Under the pieces are notes generated by a model, which saw only the letters and a program-made list of their open reading frames with translations, searched no databases and was not told the origin of the DNA. Shown one piece after another: positions 54,377 through 62,884 of a stretch of 64,000 nucleotides of DNA; positions within the stretch are counted from its first letter, which is position 1; every line of letters starts with the position of its first letter. The position numbers and the translations under genes were made by a program. The stretch is from Actinoplanes sp. NBC_00393 (GTDB taxonomy: Bacteria > Actinomycetota > Actinomycetes > Mycobacteriales > Micromonosporaceae). The stretch covers positions 7,086,501 to 7,150,500 of the forward strand of contig NZ_CP107942.1 of assembly GCF_036053395.1 (NCBI RefSeq), in the 5' to 3' direction.

Positions 54377-54439
54377 CCCGCCACCCGCCTCCTCCAGCCG
54401 TCAAGGCGCCGTCGAGCTGTGCCCGGCTCCCCTCCCCGC

Positions 54440-54559
54440 GATCTTGGGACGGTAGCCACACTCCGGAGTGGTAAATCGCCCATGATCGCGCAGGTGGGGA
54501 AGGCCGGAGAAGATCTTGGGCACGCGACCACACTCCAGAGTGGAAAATCACCCAAGATC
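54440..54559. repeat. Two 48-bp nested palindromes, 72 bp apart
   Basis: Copy 1 (54440-54487) and copy 2 (54512-54559) each run GATCTTGGG, seven bases, CCACACTCCRGAGTGG, seven bases, CCCAAGATC; the last arm is CCCATGATC in copy 1. The outer arms GATCTTGGG/CCCAAGATC are exact complements in copy 2. The centre CACTCC-GGAGTG is also self-complementary. Two near-identical copies with the same inner and outer symmetry suggest a dispersed element or a repeated binding site. Confidence 0.8.
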
Positions 54560-54655
54560 GTCACGCTGGGACGCGAGCGCGGCGGCACGGTGGCGCGGTG
54601 CGGCGGAGTGCGGTGGCGGCGGGGTGAGGCCGTGGGTGGGGAGGTGGGCGGGTGG

Positions 54656-55114
54656 CTAGAGGGGCTTGGCGTAGGAGAGGACGCCCTCGTGGCCCGCGTA
54701 GAAGCCGAAGTCCTCGATGCGGGTGTAGCCGGCGCTTTCGTACAGGGCGATGGCCTCCGGCTGGCGGTCGCCGGTTTCCAGGATGAGCCGTTTGCAGCCG
54801 GCCGAGCGCGCTGAGTCCTCGACGGCGGCCAGCATGCGGCGGGCCACGCCTCGGCCGCGGGCGGTGGCTGTGGTGAACATGCGCTTCAGTTCGGCGTCGG
54901 TGCCGTGGCGGCGCCAACCAGCGCTGGCGATCAGCTGGGAGCCGGCCACCGCTACCAGGAAGGCGCCGCGGGGCGGGGTGAAGTCGGCCGCCGAGATGGG
55001 GGTGTCGTCGCCGGTTCCGCCGTAGCGGGCGGAGAGGTCGGCCATGTTCTCGGCGACCAGGGTCTGTACTGCGGGGCTGGCGAAGTCGGCCTGCTCGATC
55101 TGGTACGAAAGCAC
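54656..55114 (-). CDS. GNAT-family N-acetyltransferase
   Basis: A 152-residue protein with the GNAT acetyl-CoA site: LKRMFTTATARGRGVARRML (motif A, Arg/Gln-x-x-Gly-x-Gly/Ala) and RLILETGDRQPEAIALYESAGY (motif B). It ends YAGHEGVLSYAKPL. The substrate is unknown. It has a GTG start and follows thiL by 16 bp on the same strand, so it may be co-transcribed with thiL. Confidence 0.92.
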   Translation of the reverse strand: MLSYQIEQADFASPAVQTLVAENMADLSARYGGTGDDTPISAADFTPPRGAFLVAVAGSQLIASAGWRRHGTDAELKRMFTTATARGRGVARRMLAAVEDSARSAGCKRLILETGDRQPEAIALYESAGYTRIEDFGFYAGHEGVLSYAKPL

Positions 55115-55130
55115 GCCGAGAGCCTAGATC

Positions 55131-56072
55131 TCAGCGGAAGTGATCCCAGCCCAGGCCCCCACCGGTCCACGGTTTGCGGTCGACGGTGACGCCGGTGCCG
55201 TCGTGCACGCTGCCGATCACCTGCCAGGTGTCGGGCAGCTCGGTGTCCGGCGGGAACGTCGCGGCCAGCGGGTGGTCGTCGCCGCCGGAGAGGATCCACT
55301 GGTACGGGTCGACGCCGAGCGCGTTGGCCGCGTCCCGCATCTGGTCCGGTACTTCGAAGGCGTCGCTGCGCACGTCGATCGCGACCACGCTGGCGGCCGC
55401 GACGTGCCCGAGGTCCTGGAGCAGCCCGTCCGAGACGTCGATCAGCGAGGTGGCGCCGAGCCGGGCCGCTTCCGGGCCGGCGGCGTAGCGAACGGCCGGT
55501 CGCCGGTACGCCTCGACCAGCAGTTTCGGCGTCCGGAATCCCCGCGACAGCACCGTGAGGCCGGCTGCCGCGTACCCGATCCGGCCGGAAAGCGCGAGTA
55601 TGTCGCCCGGCTGAGCCCCGTCGCGCCGGACCGGCGCCGCGCCACCCAGGTCTCCCAGTGCGGTGACCGCGATGGTCAGCGTGGGACTGGACGACATGTC
55701 GCCGCCGACCACCGAGGCCCCGACCGAGGCGGCCTCGTCGCTGAGCCCGTCGGCGAGCCCTTCGGCCCAGGCCGCGTCGGTGCCGGGCGGGATGCAGAGG
55801 GCGACCAGCAGCGCCGTCGGGGTGGCGCCCATGGCGGCGATGTCGGCGAGGTTGGCCGCGGCGGCCCGGTGCCCGATGTCGGCGGGGCCGCACCAGTCCC
55901 GGCGGAAGTGCCGCCCTTCGACGAGGACGTCGGTGGAGGCCACCACCCGCCCGTCGGCGGCGCGGACCACGGCGGCGTCGTCGCCGGGGCCGAGCAGGGT
56001 AGCCGGGCCGGAGCCGAGCCGGGAGACGATTCGGCCGATCAAACCGAATTCACCGGCCTCTGCGATGCTCAC
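55131..56072 (-). CDS. thiL: Thiamine-monophosphate kinase ThiL
   Basis: ThiL makes thiamine diphosphate. The 313-residue enzyme of the PurM/ThiL fold begins AGEFGLIGRI, has LLGPGDDAAVV and ASTDVLVEGRHFRRDW (metal-binding Asp residues), NLADIAAMGATPTALLV, GGDMSSSPTL and SLIDVSDGLLQDLGHVA. It ends SGGDDHPLAATF. The ATP-binding acidic motifs are all present. The next gene on the opposite strand, the Lrp-like regulator, starts 98 bp away. Confidence 0.96.
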   Translation of the reverse strand: MSIAEAGEFGLIGRIVSRLGSGPATLLGPGDDAAVVRAADGRVVASTDVLVEGRHFRRDWCGPADIGHRAAAANLADIAAMGATPTALLVALCIPPGTDAAWAEGLADGLSDEAASVGASVVGGDMSSSPTLTIAVTALGDLGGAAPVRRDGAQPGDILALSGRIGYAAAGLTVLSRGFRTPKLLVEAYRRPAVRYAAGPEAARLGATSLIDVSDGLLQDLGHVAAASVVAIDVRSDAFEVPDQMRDAANALGVDPYQWILSGGDDHPLAATFPPDTELPDTWQVIGSVHDGTGVTVDRKPWTGGGLGWDHFR

Positions 56073-56169
56073 TTCTAAGTCCTTCGATGGTGGCGTGCCG
56101 CTGCGGAGCGGCTTCGTACGGTAGTTTCACTTTCCGGGGATCACCGACGGTGGCGGATTGGAGTCGATC

Positions 56170-56403
56170 GTGGTCCAGGCATACATCCTCATTCAAACCG
56201 AGGTCGGTAAGGCCCGTGACGTGGCCGCAGCGATCGAGAAGATTTCGGGGGTGGTCCGGGTCGACGCTGTGACCGGGCCGTATGACGTCGTGGTGCTGAC
56301 CGAGGCACACACCGTCGACGAACTCGGCGGGCTGATTGTGAGCAAGGTCCAGTACGTACCGGGCATCACGCGGACCCTGACCTGCTCCGTGGTAAACCTC
56401 TGA
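56170..56403 (+). CDS. Lrp/AsnC-type ligand-binding domain protein (RAM domain only)
   Basis: The GTG after GGAG gives 77 residues: VVQAYILIQTEVGKARDVAAA, then GVVRVDAVTGPYDVVVL and the C-terminal VPGITRTLTCSVV. This is the small stand-alone RAM domain that oligomerises and binds amino acids or other ligands, without the helix-turn-helix. Stand-alone RAM proteins are common in actinobacteria. It lies one base before the DUF3515 gene, which suggests an operon. Confidence 0.9.
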   Translation: MVQAYILIQTEVGKARDVAAAIEKISGVVRVDAVTGPYDVVVLTEAHTVDELGGLIVSKVQYVPGITRTLTCSVVNL

Positions 56404-56404
56404 C

Positions 56405-57034
56405 ATGGTGAATCTCGACACCCCGAAGACAGAGCCACAGGAACCGGACGGCACGAAGAAGGTCGCCGCACTCTGGGCGACCGCGGTGGCCGTACCGGTG
56501 ACTTTGCTCGTGGGTGTCATCTCTTTTCTGGCTCTTCAGCCGGAGAAGTCCGAAACGGCGGACAAAGTGCCCACGGCGATGCCCAGCGCCGCGGTGGAGA
56601 TGGCGGCGCCGAAACTCGACGAGCGCAGCGCCCAGGTCTGCCTCGCCGTGACGAGTCAGCTGCCGCTGAAGGTGCGTGATCTGCCGGCCCGCCAGGTGAG
56701 CGCCGGACCGGAGCAGAACGCGGCGTACGGCGAGCCCCCGCTCACCGTCGCCTGTGGCGTTCCGCAGCCGATCATGTGTGAGTCCCTGGAGAAGATGGCT
56801 CCGGGCTGCGTGCCGCTGGACACCGAGCTGCTGATCATGAACAGGGTCTGCTGGTACGCGAAACCCGGCGCCGAGGCGGCCACCTTCACCACGATGGACC
56901 GTGAGGTCCCGGTGCAGGTGACCGTGCCGTCGGTGTACGAGAATCCGGCTCAGTGGGCCAACGAGTTCTCCGACACGGTGGTGAAGACCGTCAAGTCGAA
57001 GACCGAGGGCCTGCCGAGCGGCTGCCAGGTCTAG
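56405..57034 (+). CDS. DUF3515 membrane protein
   Basis: A 209-residue protein with a single N-terminal hydrophobic helix (about 23-44, WATAVAVPVTLLVGVISFLA) and an extracellular domain with five Cys residues (VCLAVTSQ, VACGVPQPIMCE, GCVPLD and VCWYAKPG) likely forming disulfides, ending SGCQV. DUF3515 is an actinobacteria-specific family found next to ddl. Its function is unknown. The gap to the convergent ddl stop is six bases. Confidence 0.9.
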   Translation: MVNLDTPKTEPQEPDGTKKVAALWATAVAVPVTLLVGVISFLALQPEKSETADKVPTAMPSAAVEMAAPKLDERSAQVCLAVTSQLPLKVRDLPARQVSAGPEQNAAYGEPPLTVACGVPQPIMCESLEKMAPGCVPLDTELLIMNRVCWYAKPGAEAATFTTMDREVPVQVTVPSVYENPAQWANEFSDTVVKTVKSKTEGLPSGCQV

Positions 57035-57040
57035 CGGAAA

Positions 57041-58123
57041 CTAGTGCAGGCCCGTGCCGCGGTTCAGCGCGGTACGGATCAGCCGGTCCACGACCTTCGG
57101 GTACTCCAGGCCGGTGGCCGCCCACATCTGCGGGAACATCGAGGTCGGCGTCATGCCCGGCATCGTGTTGATCTCGTTGAGGAAGATCTCGCCGTCGGCC
57201 GTCACGAAGAAGTCGACGCGGGCCAGGCCGGCGCAGTCCAATGCAGTGAAAGTCTGCAGGGCAAGGTCGCGAACGCGGCGAGTAACCTCGTCGGGCAAGT
57301 CGGCCGGGATCGTGTACCGGCTGCCGACCAGGTATTTCGTCTCGAAGTCGTACCAGTCGGCGTCGTCGACGTGGATCTCGGCCAGCAGCGAAGCCTGGGG
57401 CCCGCCGCCGTTCTCCCCCTCGAGCACGCCGCACTCGATCTCGCGGCCCACGATGGCCGCCTCGACCAGCACCTTCGGGTCGATGGCGCGGGCCGTGGCG
57501 ATCGCCGCGTCCAGGTCGGCCCAGTCGGTGACCTTGGTGATGCCGGTGGACGAGCCGGCCCGGGACGGCTTCACGAAGACCGGCAGGCCGAGCCGCTCCT
57601 TGTCGGCCTCGGAGAGTGAGACCCCGGCGCGCAGCACCGCGTACGGCCCGACCGGGATGCCGTCGGCCGCCGCGAGCTTCTTGGTGAACTCCTTGTCCAT
57701 GGCCGCCGCCGAGGCGAAGACGTTCGCCCCCACGTACGGGATCCCGGCCATCTCCAGCATTCCCTGGATGGTGCCGTCCTCGCCGTACGCGCCGTGCAGC
57801 ACCGGGAAGACGACGTCCACACCGGCCAGCTCCTGCATGCCCTCGGCCGGGTCGCGGACGAGAAGCTCCCCCGCCGCGAGGACCAGCGAGTTGCCGGACG
57901 ACGCGGTGATCTCGGGCAGCCGGGTGCCGGCGATGGCGAGCTGAGCGGGGTCACCCGCGGCGAGGACCCAGCGACCCTCCCGGGTGATTCCGACCGGGAC
58001 CGCTTCGTACTGGTCAGGGTCGAGCGCACCGAGGATCGCGCCCGCGCTCACGCAGGAAATGGCGTGCTCAGTGCTGCGACCACCGAACACGATCGCAACC
58101 CGAGTCTTCCGGGGGGTCGTCAC
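57041..58123 (-). CDS. ddl: D-alanine--D-alanine ligase
   Basis: Ddl makes the D-Ala-D-Ala dipeptide of peptidoglycan. The 360-residue protein starts with RVAIVFGGRSTEHAISCVS, has FPVLHGAYGEDGTIQGML, PVFVKPSRAGSSTGITKV (ATP-grasp Lys and Gly-rich loop) and VDFFVTADGEIFLNEINTMPG (metal-binding Glu/Asn). Length and motif order match the family, including the Ser/Lys positions of the D-Ala site. It is divergent from the pseudophosphatase-like gene. Confidence 0.97.
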   Translation of the reverse strand: MTTPRKTRVAIVFGGRSTEHAISCVSAGAILGALDPDQYEAVPVGITREGRWVLAAGDPAQLAIAGTRLPEITASSGNSLVLAAGELLVRDPAEGMQELAGVDVVFPVLHGAYGEDGTIQGMLEMAGIPYVGANVFASAAAMDKEFTKKLAAADGIPVGPYAVLRAGVSLSEADKERLGLPVFVKPSRAGSSTGITKVTDWADLDAAIATARAIDPKVLVEAAIVGREIECGVLEGENGGGPQASLLAEIHVDDADWYDFETKYLVGSRYTIPADLPDEVTRRVRDLALQTFTALDCAGLARVDFFVTADGEIFLNEINTMPGMTPTSMFPQMWAATGLEYPKVVDRLIRTALNRGTGLH

Positions 58124-58231
58124 TCTTCTCCGCGCCTCTCGCTAGCGGTCATGCCGGGGGTGACCCTACTCTGCGTAAGCCAGATATGGGATCCGCGGCG
58201 GGCTCCGCAGGGCAGGGGAGACGAACAGTTC

Positions 58232-58669
58232 ATGGCGCCAGCACTCCACGTGATCGCGGGTCCGGGTCCGGGCCAGTTGGCGACGATGGCACACCCACGT
58301 GACGAGCCCTGGTCGGCGCAGGAACTGGGCGCGCTCGCCCGCGCCGGCGTACAGGTCCTGGTGTCCACCGCGGAGCCGGGCCCGGAGACCGCCGGGATGG
58401 AGTTGGTGCCGCTTCCGCCGGCCACCGACGACGCTCTGCGCGAGGAGGCCAGTCAGATGGTCGCCCTCGCCACCCGTCTGGCCCGGGAGGTCCGCGCCGG
58501 CCGCTTCGTGGTCACCCAGTCGTCCGGCGACATCGGCCGGACCACCCTGCTGTCCGTCATGACGCTGACGCTGCTGGGCATCCGGCCGGGCGAGGCCTTA
58601 CGCCGGATCGGCGGCGAGCCCGGCACGGACGTCCCCCAGGACTGGCTGCACGACTTCGTCTCGGCGTGA
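58232..58669 (+). CDS. Dual-specificity-phosphatase-like protein lacking the catalytic cysteine
   Basis: A 145-residue protein with the order of small DSP-type phosphatases: TMAHPRDEPWSAQELGALAR at the start and GVQVLVSTAEPG as the central strand. The P-loop region reads VTQSSGDIGRTTLL. In active enzymes this loop is His-Cys-x5-Arg-Thr; here Ser occupies the cysteine position, six residues before the Arg. So it is probably a pseudophosphatase that may bind phosphorylated partners. The start is uncertain because the nearest GGGGAG is 12 bases away. It lies beside ddl, divergently. Confidence 0.72.
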   Translation: MAPALHVIAGPGPGQLATMAHPRDEPWSAQELGALARAGVQVLVSTAEPGPETAGMELVPLPPATDDALREEASQMVALATRLAREVRAGRFVVTQSSGDIGRTTLLSVMTLTLLGIRPGEALRRIGGEPGTDVPQDWLHDFVSA

Positions 58670-58672
58670 GGG

Positions 58673-59032
58673 TCAGGCGGTGAAGGTCTGCGGCAGCGCG
58701 CCCCGCTCCCAGAGGGAGTCGAGGTGGGCCAGGAATCCGGTCAGGCTGCGCTCCAGCTCACGGCGCTCCGCGGCGGGCAGGGCAGCCAGCGGATCCGAGA
58801 AGATCAGGCCCTCCGGGTGCTTGGCCCGGGTGCCGACGAACTTCTCGCAGGCGCCGCACCACACGTAGCTCACCAGCGTGGGACGCCGGGCGTTCTCCGG
58901 CGCGGTGAAGTACGCCCGCAGCCGCTGCTCCCCGCAGGCCGGGCACTCCCGCTCACCCGGCGACAGGAAGAAACTCTCCCCCTGGGCCAGCGCCGCCACC
59001 TCGTCACCGCTGAAGCTGCTCCACGCCGTCAC
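58673..59032 (-). CDS. Small zinc-ribbon protein
   Basis: A 119-residue protein with two CxxC pairs, ECPACGEQRLRAYF and YVWCGACEKFVGTR, that form a zinc ribbon, followed by a Leu/Glu-rich helix (AALPAAERRELERSLTGFL). No further domain is recognised. It has a GTG start and overlaps the end of the cystathionine lyase gene by four bases, so it is the last gene of a plsC-like, gpsA, lyase, zinc-ribbon operon. Confidence 0.85.
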   Translation of the reverse strand: MTAWSSFSGDEVAALAQGESFFLSPGERECPACGEQRLRAYFTAPENARRPTLVSYVWCGACEKFVGTRAKHPEGLIFSDPLAALPAAERRELERSLTGFLAHLDSLWERGALPQTFTA

Positions 59033-60132
59033 GCGGAGGTGTCCAGCGCCGCGGCGAGGTCGGCCAGCAGGTCCGCGGTGTCCTCGATGCCGCAGGAGAA
59101 CCGCACGAACCCGGGCGACGTGTCGTCACCCCACTGGGCCCGGCGGTCGGCGGTCGTGTGCACACCGCCGAACGAGGTGGCCGCGAAGATCAGCTTCGCC
59201 GCGGTCAGGAAGCGCGCCACCCGCTCGGCCGAGCCCAGGTCGAACGAGACCACGCCGGGGATCCGGCGCATCTGTGCGGACGCGATCGGGTACGACGGGT
59301 CGGCCGGCAGCCCCGGCCAGCGCACCCCGGACACGTCGTCGCGGGCCAGCAGGAACTCGGCGACGGCGGCCGCGTTCGCGCTCTGCCGGCCCAGCCGGAG
59401 GTCCAGCGTGGCGATCGAGCGGTGTGCCAGCCAGCAGTCGAACGCCCCGGGTACGCCACCGGTCTGCTTGCGCCAGGTCTCCACCTTGCCGAGCAGCTCC
59501 GGGTCGGTGCCGCTGACGTAGCCGAGCAGCACGTCCGAGTGCCCGGTCAGCGCCTTGGTCCCGGACGCCACCACCAGGTCGGCGCCGAGGGCCAGCGGGT
59601 TCTGCCCGAGCGGCGTGGCCGTGGTGTTGTCGACCGCCACCAGCGCCCCGGCCTCGTGCGCGGCCGCGGCGACCGCCCGCACGTCGCAGACGTCCAGCCC
59701 CGGGTTCGCCGGGGTCTCCAGCAGCACGAGCCGCACCCCGGTGAAGTCCGGGTAGGGCCCGGCGGTCGGCACCAGGACCGTCTTCACGCCCAGGTCACGC
59801 AGGGTTCCGTCGGCGAATGCGCGTACCGTGAAATAGCCGTCCGCGGGAAGCGCGACCGTGTCGCCGGTGCGCAGCACCGAGAGCAGCAGCGCGGTGATCG
59901 CCGCCTGGCCGCTCGCGAAGACCAGCGTGGGCGCGCCCTCCAGGGCGCCGATGGCGGCCTCCAGCGCCTCCCGGGTGGGATGTTCGGTACGCGCGTAGCC
60001 GTTCTCCCCCGGCCCGGTGACCGGGTCCAGGTGGTAGGGCGCGGCGAAGACCGGGCCGGGCAGGAACGGTTCGCCGACGATCGGCGCGGGCAGACCGGCG
60101 TGTACGGCACGGGTGCCGTCGGAGTACGTCAC
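59029..60132 (-). CDS. PLP-dependent cystathionine gamma-lyase/synthase-like enzyme
   Basis: A 367-residue Cys/Met-metabolism PLP enzyme. It has [49 protein letters not shown] and [11 protein letters not shown], then the Schiff-base Lys in [20 protein letters not shown], and ends [18 protein letters not shown]. The motif pattern fits cystathionine gamma-lyase, but gamma-synthase and related transsulfuration enzymes share it. The start is a GTG overlapping the gpsA stop. Genomic pairing with gpsA is unusual for a sulfur enzyme. Confidence 0.9.
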   Translation of the reverse strand: MTYSDGTRAVHAGLPAPIVGEPFLPGPVFAAPYHLDPVTGPGENGYARTEHPTREALEAAIGALEGAPTLVFASGQAAITALLLSVLRTGDTVALPADGYFTVRAFADGTLRDLGVKTVLVPTAGPYPDFTGVRLVLLETPANPGLDVCDVRAVAAAAHEAGALVAVDNTTATPLGQNPLALGADLVVASGTKALTGHSDVLLGYVSGTDPELLGKVETWRKQTGGVPGAFDCWLAHRSIATLDLRLGRQSANAAAVAEFLLARDDVSGVRWPGLPADPSYPIASAQMRRIPGVVSFDLGSAERVARFLTAAKLIFAATSFGGVHTTADRRAQWGDDTSPGFVRFSCGIEDTADLLADLAAALDTSA

Positions 60133-61121
60133 TCGGGTTTCATCTCTCGTGTCATCAGCAGTTTCACCGCGACGCGCGGGTCCACACCCTCGTGGCAGAC
60201 GCGCTCGACCTGCTCGACGATCGGCATCTCGACGCCGTGCGAGCGGGCCAGGTCACGGATGGAGAGGCAGCTCTTCACGCCCTCGGCGGTCTGCCGGGTG
60301 GCGATCTGCGCCTGCTCCAGGGTCTCGCCGCGGCCCAGGTGCTCGCCGAACGTGCGGTTGCGGGCGAGCGGCGACGAGCAGGAGGCGACCAGGTCGCCCA
60401 GGCCGGCCAGACCGGCGAAGGTCAGCGGGTCGGCGCCGAGCGCCACCCCGAGCCGGGCGGTCTCGGCGAGACCGCGGGTGATCAGCGACGCGCGGGTGTT
60501 GTCCCCGAGACCGATCGAGATCGCCATTCCGTACGCCAGCGCGATCACGTTCTTGGTCGCGCCACCCAACTCGCAGCCGATCACGTCGTCGCTGGTGTAC
60601 GGCCGGAAGTACGGCGTAGCGAGGGCGTGCTGCACCTGCTTGGCGCGGCTCTCGTCGGCACAGGCCACCACGGTCGCGGTGGGCTGCTCCCCGGCGATCT
60701 CGGGCGCCAGGTTGGGCCCGGAGACGACCACCACGCGCTCCGGCGCGACGCCCGCGGTCTCGGTGATCACCTCGCTCATCCGTTTGAGGGTGCCGAGCTC
60801 GATGCCCTTCATCAGGGACACGACGGTGGCGTCGGACGGGAAGTCGCCGGCCCAGTCGGCGAGGTTGCCGCGCAGGGTCTGCGACGGCACGGCGATGGCG
60901 ATCAGTTCCGCTCCGGAGACGGCGGCGGCCAGATCGGTCGTACCGGTCACGTTCTCGGCGAGCCGGACGCCCGGCAGCGAGCCCTCGTTGGTCCGCTTGT
61001 CCCGGACCTCCGCGGCGACCACCTCGCGCCGCGCCCACATGGTCACGTCGGAGCCGGCGTCGCCGAGCACCTTGGCGAACGCCGTGCCCCAGGCTCCGGA
61101 TCCGATGACGGCCGCCCTCAT
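60129..61121 (-). CDS. gpsA: Glycerol-3-phosphate dehydrogenase [NAD(P)+] GpsA
   Basis: GpsA makes sn-glycerol-3-phosphate, the backbone of phospholipids. The 330-residue protein begins [20 protein letters not shown] (Rossmann Gly-x-Gly-x-x-Gly/Ala), contains [11 protein letters not shown] and [15 protein letters not shown], where the catalytic Lys lies, and [12 protein letters not shown]. Length is standard. Its ATG overlaps the stop of the PlsC-like gene by four bases, and its own stop overlaps the lyase start. The pairing with an acyltransferase fits its lipid role. Confidence 0.97.
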   Translation of the reverse strand: MRAAVIGSGAWGTAFAKVLGDAGSDVTMWARREVVAAEVRDKRTNEGSLPGVRLAENVTGTTDLAAAVSGAELIAIAVPSQTLRGNLADWAGDFPSDATVVSLMKGIELGTLKRMSEVITETAGVAPERVVVVSGPNLAPEIAGEQPTATVVACADESRAKQVQHALATPYFRPYTSDDVIGCELGGATKNVIALAYGMAISIGLGDNTRASLITRGLAETARLGVALGADPLTFAGLAGLGDLVASCSSPLARNRTFGEHLGRGETLEQAQIATRQTAEGVKSCLSIRDLARSHGVEMPIVEQVERVCHEGVDPRVAVKLLMTREMKPE

Positions 61122-61843
61122 GGTGCGTCCTCCGAGGTCGAGGCCCGTCGCGCGGGCCGGTCGTGGAGCGCCGGCGGTTCGCCGTCGCGGATCTCGCCGA
61201 GCAGGTCCCGCACGTCCAGCATGATCTTCTCGCTCATCTCCTCGAGCACCTGCCGGGTCGGCTCGACGCCGGCCCAGCGGCTGAGGTCGACCGGCGGGCC
61301 GGTGGTCACGGTGACGTGCGTGCGGCGCAGTTTGAGCCGATTGGTACGCGGGTCGAAGATCTCCTGTGCGCCCCAGTTCGCGATCGGCACCACCGGTGCG
61401 CCGGTGAGCAGCGCCAGCCGGGCCGCCCCGGTCTTGCCGCGCATCGGCCACAGATCGGGGTGCCTGGTGGTGGTGCCCTCCGGGTAGATCACCACCGCGC
61501 CGCCCTCGCGGAGCGCCTCGACCAGGGTGTCCAGGGACTTCACCGCTTCCACACTGCCCCGTTCGACCGGGATCTGCCGGACCTTGCGCAGCAGGAAGCC
61601 GATCACCGGCACCTTCCAGACGCTGGCCTTGCCGAGGAAACGCGGCCAGCGGCCGGAGCGGTAGATGTAGTGGGCGACGACCAGCGGGTCGAAGTGCGAG
61701 ACGTGGTTGGGGACGAGGATCACACCGCCGGTGGCGGGGACGTTCTCCCGGTGGAGCCAGGTCTTCCTGGTCAGCACGGTCATGACGGGAAGCACCAGCA
61801 TCACCGCGACACGCTGCCAGAATCCGAGCCTCAGCTGTGCCAC
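61118..61843 (-). CDS. 1-acyl-sn-glycerol-3-phosphate acyltransferase (PlsC-like)
   Basis: A 241-residue enzyme with an N-terminal hydrophobic segment (about 10-25), the acyltransferase box NHVSHFDPL (His-x4-Asp), [10 protein letters not shown] (substrate Arg/Glu region), [14 protein letters not shown] and [12 protein letters not shown]. These are the four blocks of the PlsC family. The start is a GTG with GGAGGAAG before it. First gene of an operon that continues with gpsA. Exact lipid substrate is not proven. Confidence 0.95.
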   Translation of the reverse strand: MAQLRLGFWQRVAVMLVLPVMTVLTRKTWLHRENVPATGGVILVPNHVSHFDPLVVAHYIYRSGRWPRFLGKASVWKVPVIGFLLRKVRQIPVERGSVEAVKSLDTLVEALREGGAVVIYPEGTTTRHPDLWPMRGKTGAARLALLTGAPVVPIANWGAQEIFDPRTNRLKLRRTHVTVTTGPPVDLSRWAGVEPTRQVLEEMSEKIMLDVRDLLGEIRDGEPPALHDRPARRASTSEDAP

Positions 61844-61941
61844 GGCTTCCTCCGTCCCTCGATCGGTGACGCGTCCCCCGCCGTACGACGCTCACCTGCG
61901 CGAAATCATGCCCCCTCATCCCCGGCGGTACCAGGCAGGGT

Positions 61942-62613
61942 ATGCCGGTGATCCGCTGGCAGACTGGCGGGGTGGTGCGGAAATGGACGGCGGTGATCCC
62001 GGTCAAACGGCTGGACGCGGCCAAGACTCGGCTGCGCGGTGCGGTGCCCTCGGATCGTCATCCCGAGCTGGCCCTCGCCATGGTGCGCGATACCGCGACA
62101 GCGGTGCTGGCCTCCTCGGCGGTGGCCGAGCTCGTGGTGGTCACCGACGATCCGGCAGTCGGCGCGGCGGTCCGCGAGCTGGGCGCCCGGCTTGCGCCGG
62201 ATCCGGGGGCCGGGCTCAACGCGGCGATGCGGTACGGGGCGGACGACGTGGCCGGACCGTCGGCGTACCGGGCGGTGCTCGCCGGGGATCTGCCGGCGCT
62301 GCGCCCGGAGGATCTGGACGAGGCGCTCGGGCGGGTGTCCGGCCGCAGCTTCGTGCCGGACGCCGCGGGCATCGGCACGGTCCTGCTCGCCGTCCCGCCG
62401 GGCGCCGCGCTGGATCCACGCTTCGGCGGGCCGTCCGCGGCGGCGCACGCGAGCTCCGGGGCCGCCCGCCTGATCGGGGAGTGGCCGGGCCTGCGGCAGG
62501 ACGTGGACACCGCCGCCGATCTGGCGACCGTGCTGACGCTCGGCGCCGGACGGCGTACCTGTGAGCTGTTGCGTGATCTGGGACTCACCGCGGAGTGCGC
62601 GCCGGCCGCCTGA
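61942..62613 (+). CDS. fbiD: 2-phospho-L-lactate/PEP guanylyltransferase FbiD (CofC)
   Basis: FbiD activates phosphoenolpyruvate (or 2-phospholactate) with GTP in coenzyme F420 synthesis. The 223-residue frame contains [17 protein letters not shown] at the nucleotide-binding start, [32 protein letters not shown] and [18 protein letters not shown] (metal-binding Asp). The ATG at 61942 has an AGGCAGGG-like site; a GTG at 61972 or 61975 would give the shorter N-terminus more usual in the family. Other F420 genes (fbiA/fbiB) are not in the window. Confidence 0.92.
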   Translation: MPVIRWQTGGVVRKWTAVIPVKRLDAAKTRLRGAVPSDRHPELALAMVRDTATAVLASSAVAELVVVTDDPAVGAAVRELGARLAPDPGAGLNAAMRYGADDVAGPSAYRAVLAGDLPALRPEDLDEALGRVSGRSFVPDAAGIGTVLLAVPPGAALDPRFGGPSAAAHASSGAARLIGEWPGLRQDVDTAADLATVLTLGAGRRTCELLRDLGLTAECAPAA

Positions 62614-62631
62614 GCCGGGTACCGTGCCCGT

Positions 62632-62829
62632 ATGCAGGGCACCGTCGCGACCTTCGACCAGGACACCCGCAGCGGCACGCTGCTCCTCGACGACGGCTCT
62701 GAGCTGGCGTTCGGCTCCGGGGCTTTCGACCGCTCCGGGCTGCGCCTGCTCCGCCTCGGCCAGCGCGTCGTCGTCGAGCCGGACAGCGACGGTTCGATCC
62801 GCCGCGTCGCAATTCCCGGAGTTGCTTGA
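62632..62829 (+). CDS. Small OB/cold-shock-like protein
   Basis: A 65-residue protein starting MQGTVATFDQDTRSGTLLLD, then ELAFGSGAF and LRLLRLGQRVVVE, a strand-rich pattern like a cold-shock or OB fold, but without the RNP-1 aromatic motif of CspA. It probably binds nucleic acid or is a structural relative; the role is unknown. It lies 18 bp after fbiD, probably co-transcribed. Confidence 0.8.
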   Translation: MQGTVATFDQDTRSGTLLLDDGSELAFGSGAFDRSGLRLLRLGQRVVVEPDSDGSIRRVAIPGVA

Positions 62830-62843
62830 ACCATAGTCCGGTA

Positions 62844-62865
62844 GTTCGTTTCACGTTTCGCCGTG
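62844..62865 (+). promoter_or_regulatory. Possible PHO box upstream of ppk
   Basis: GTTCGTTTCAC and GTTTCGCCGTG are adjacent 11-bp units, with the spacing of PhoP direct repeats but a weak match to the GTTCACC consensus. They lie 20 bp before the ppk start. Polyphosphate kinase is under PhoP control in Streptomyces, so the site is plausible. Confidence 0.25.
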
Positions 62866-62884
62866 AGCGGCAAGAATAGGCGTC

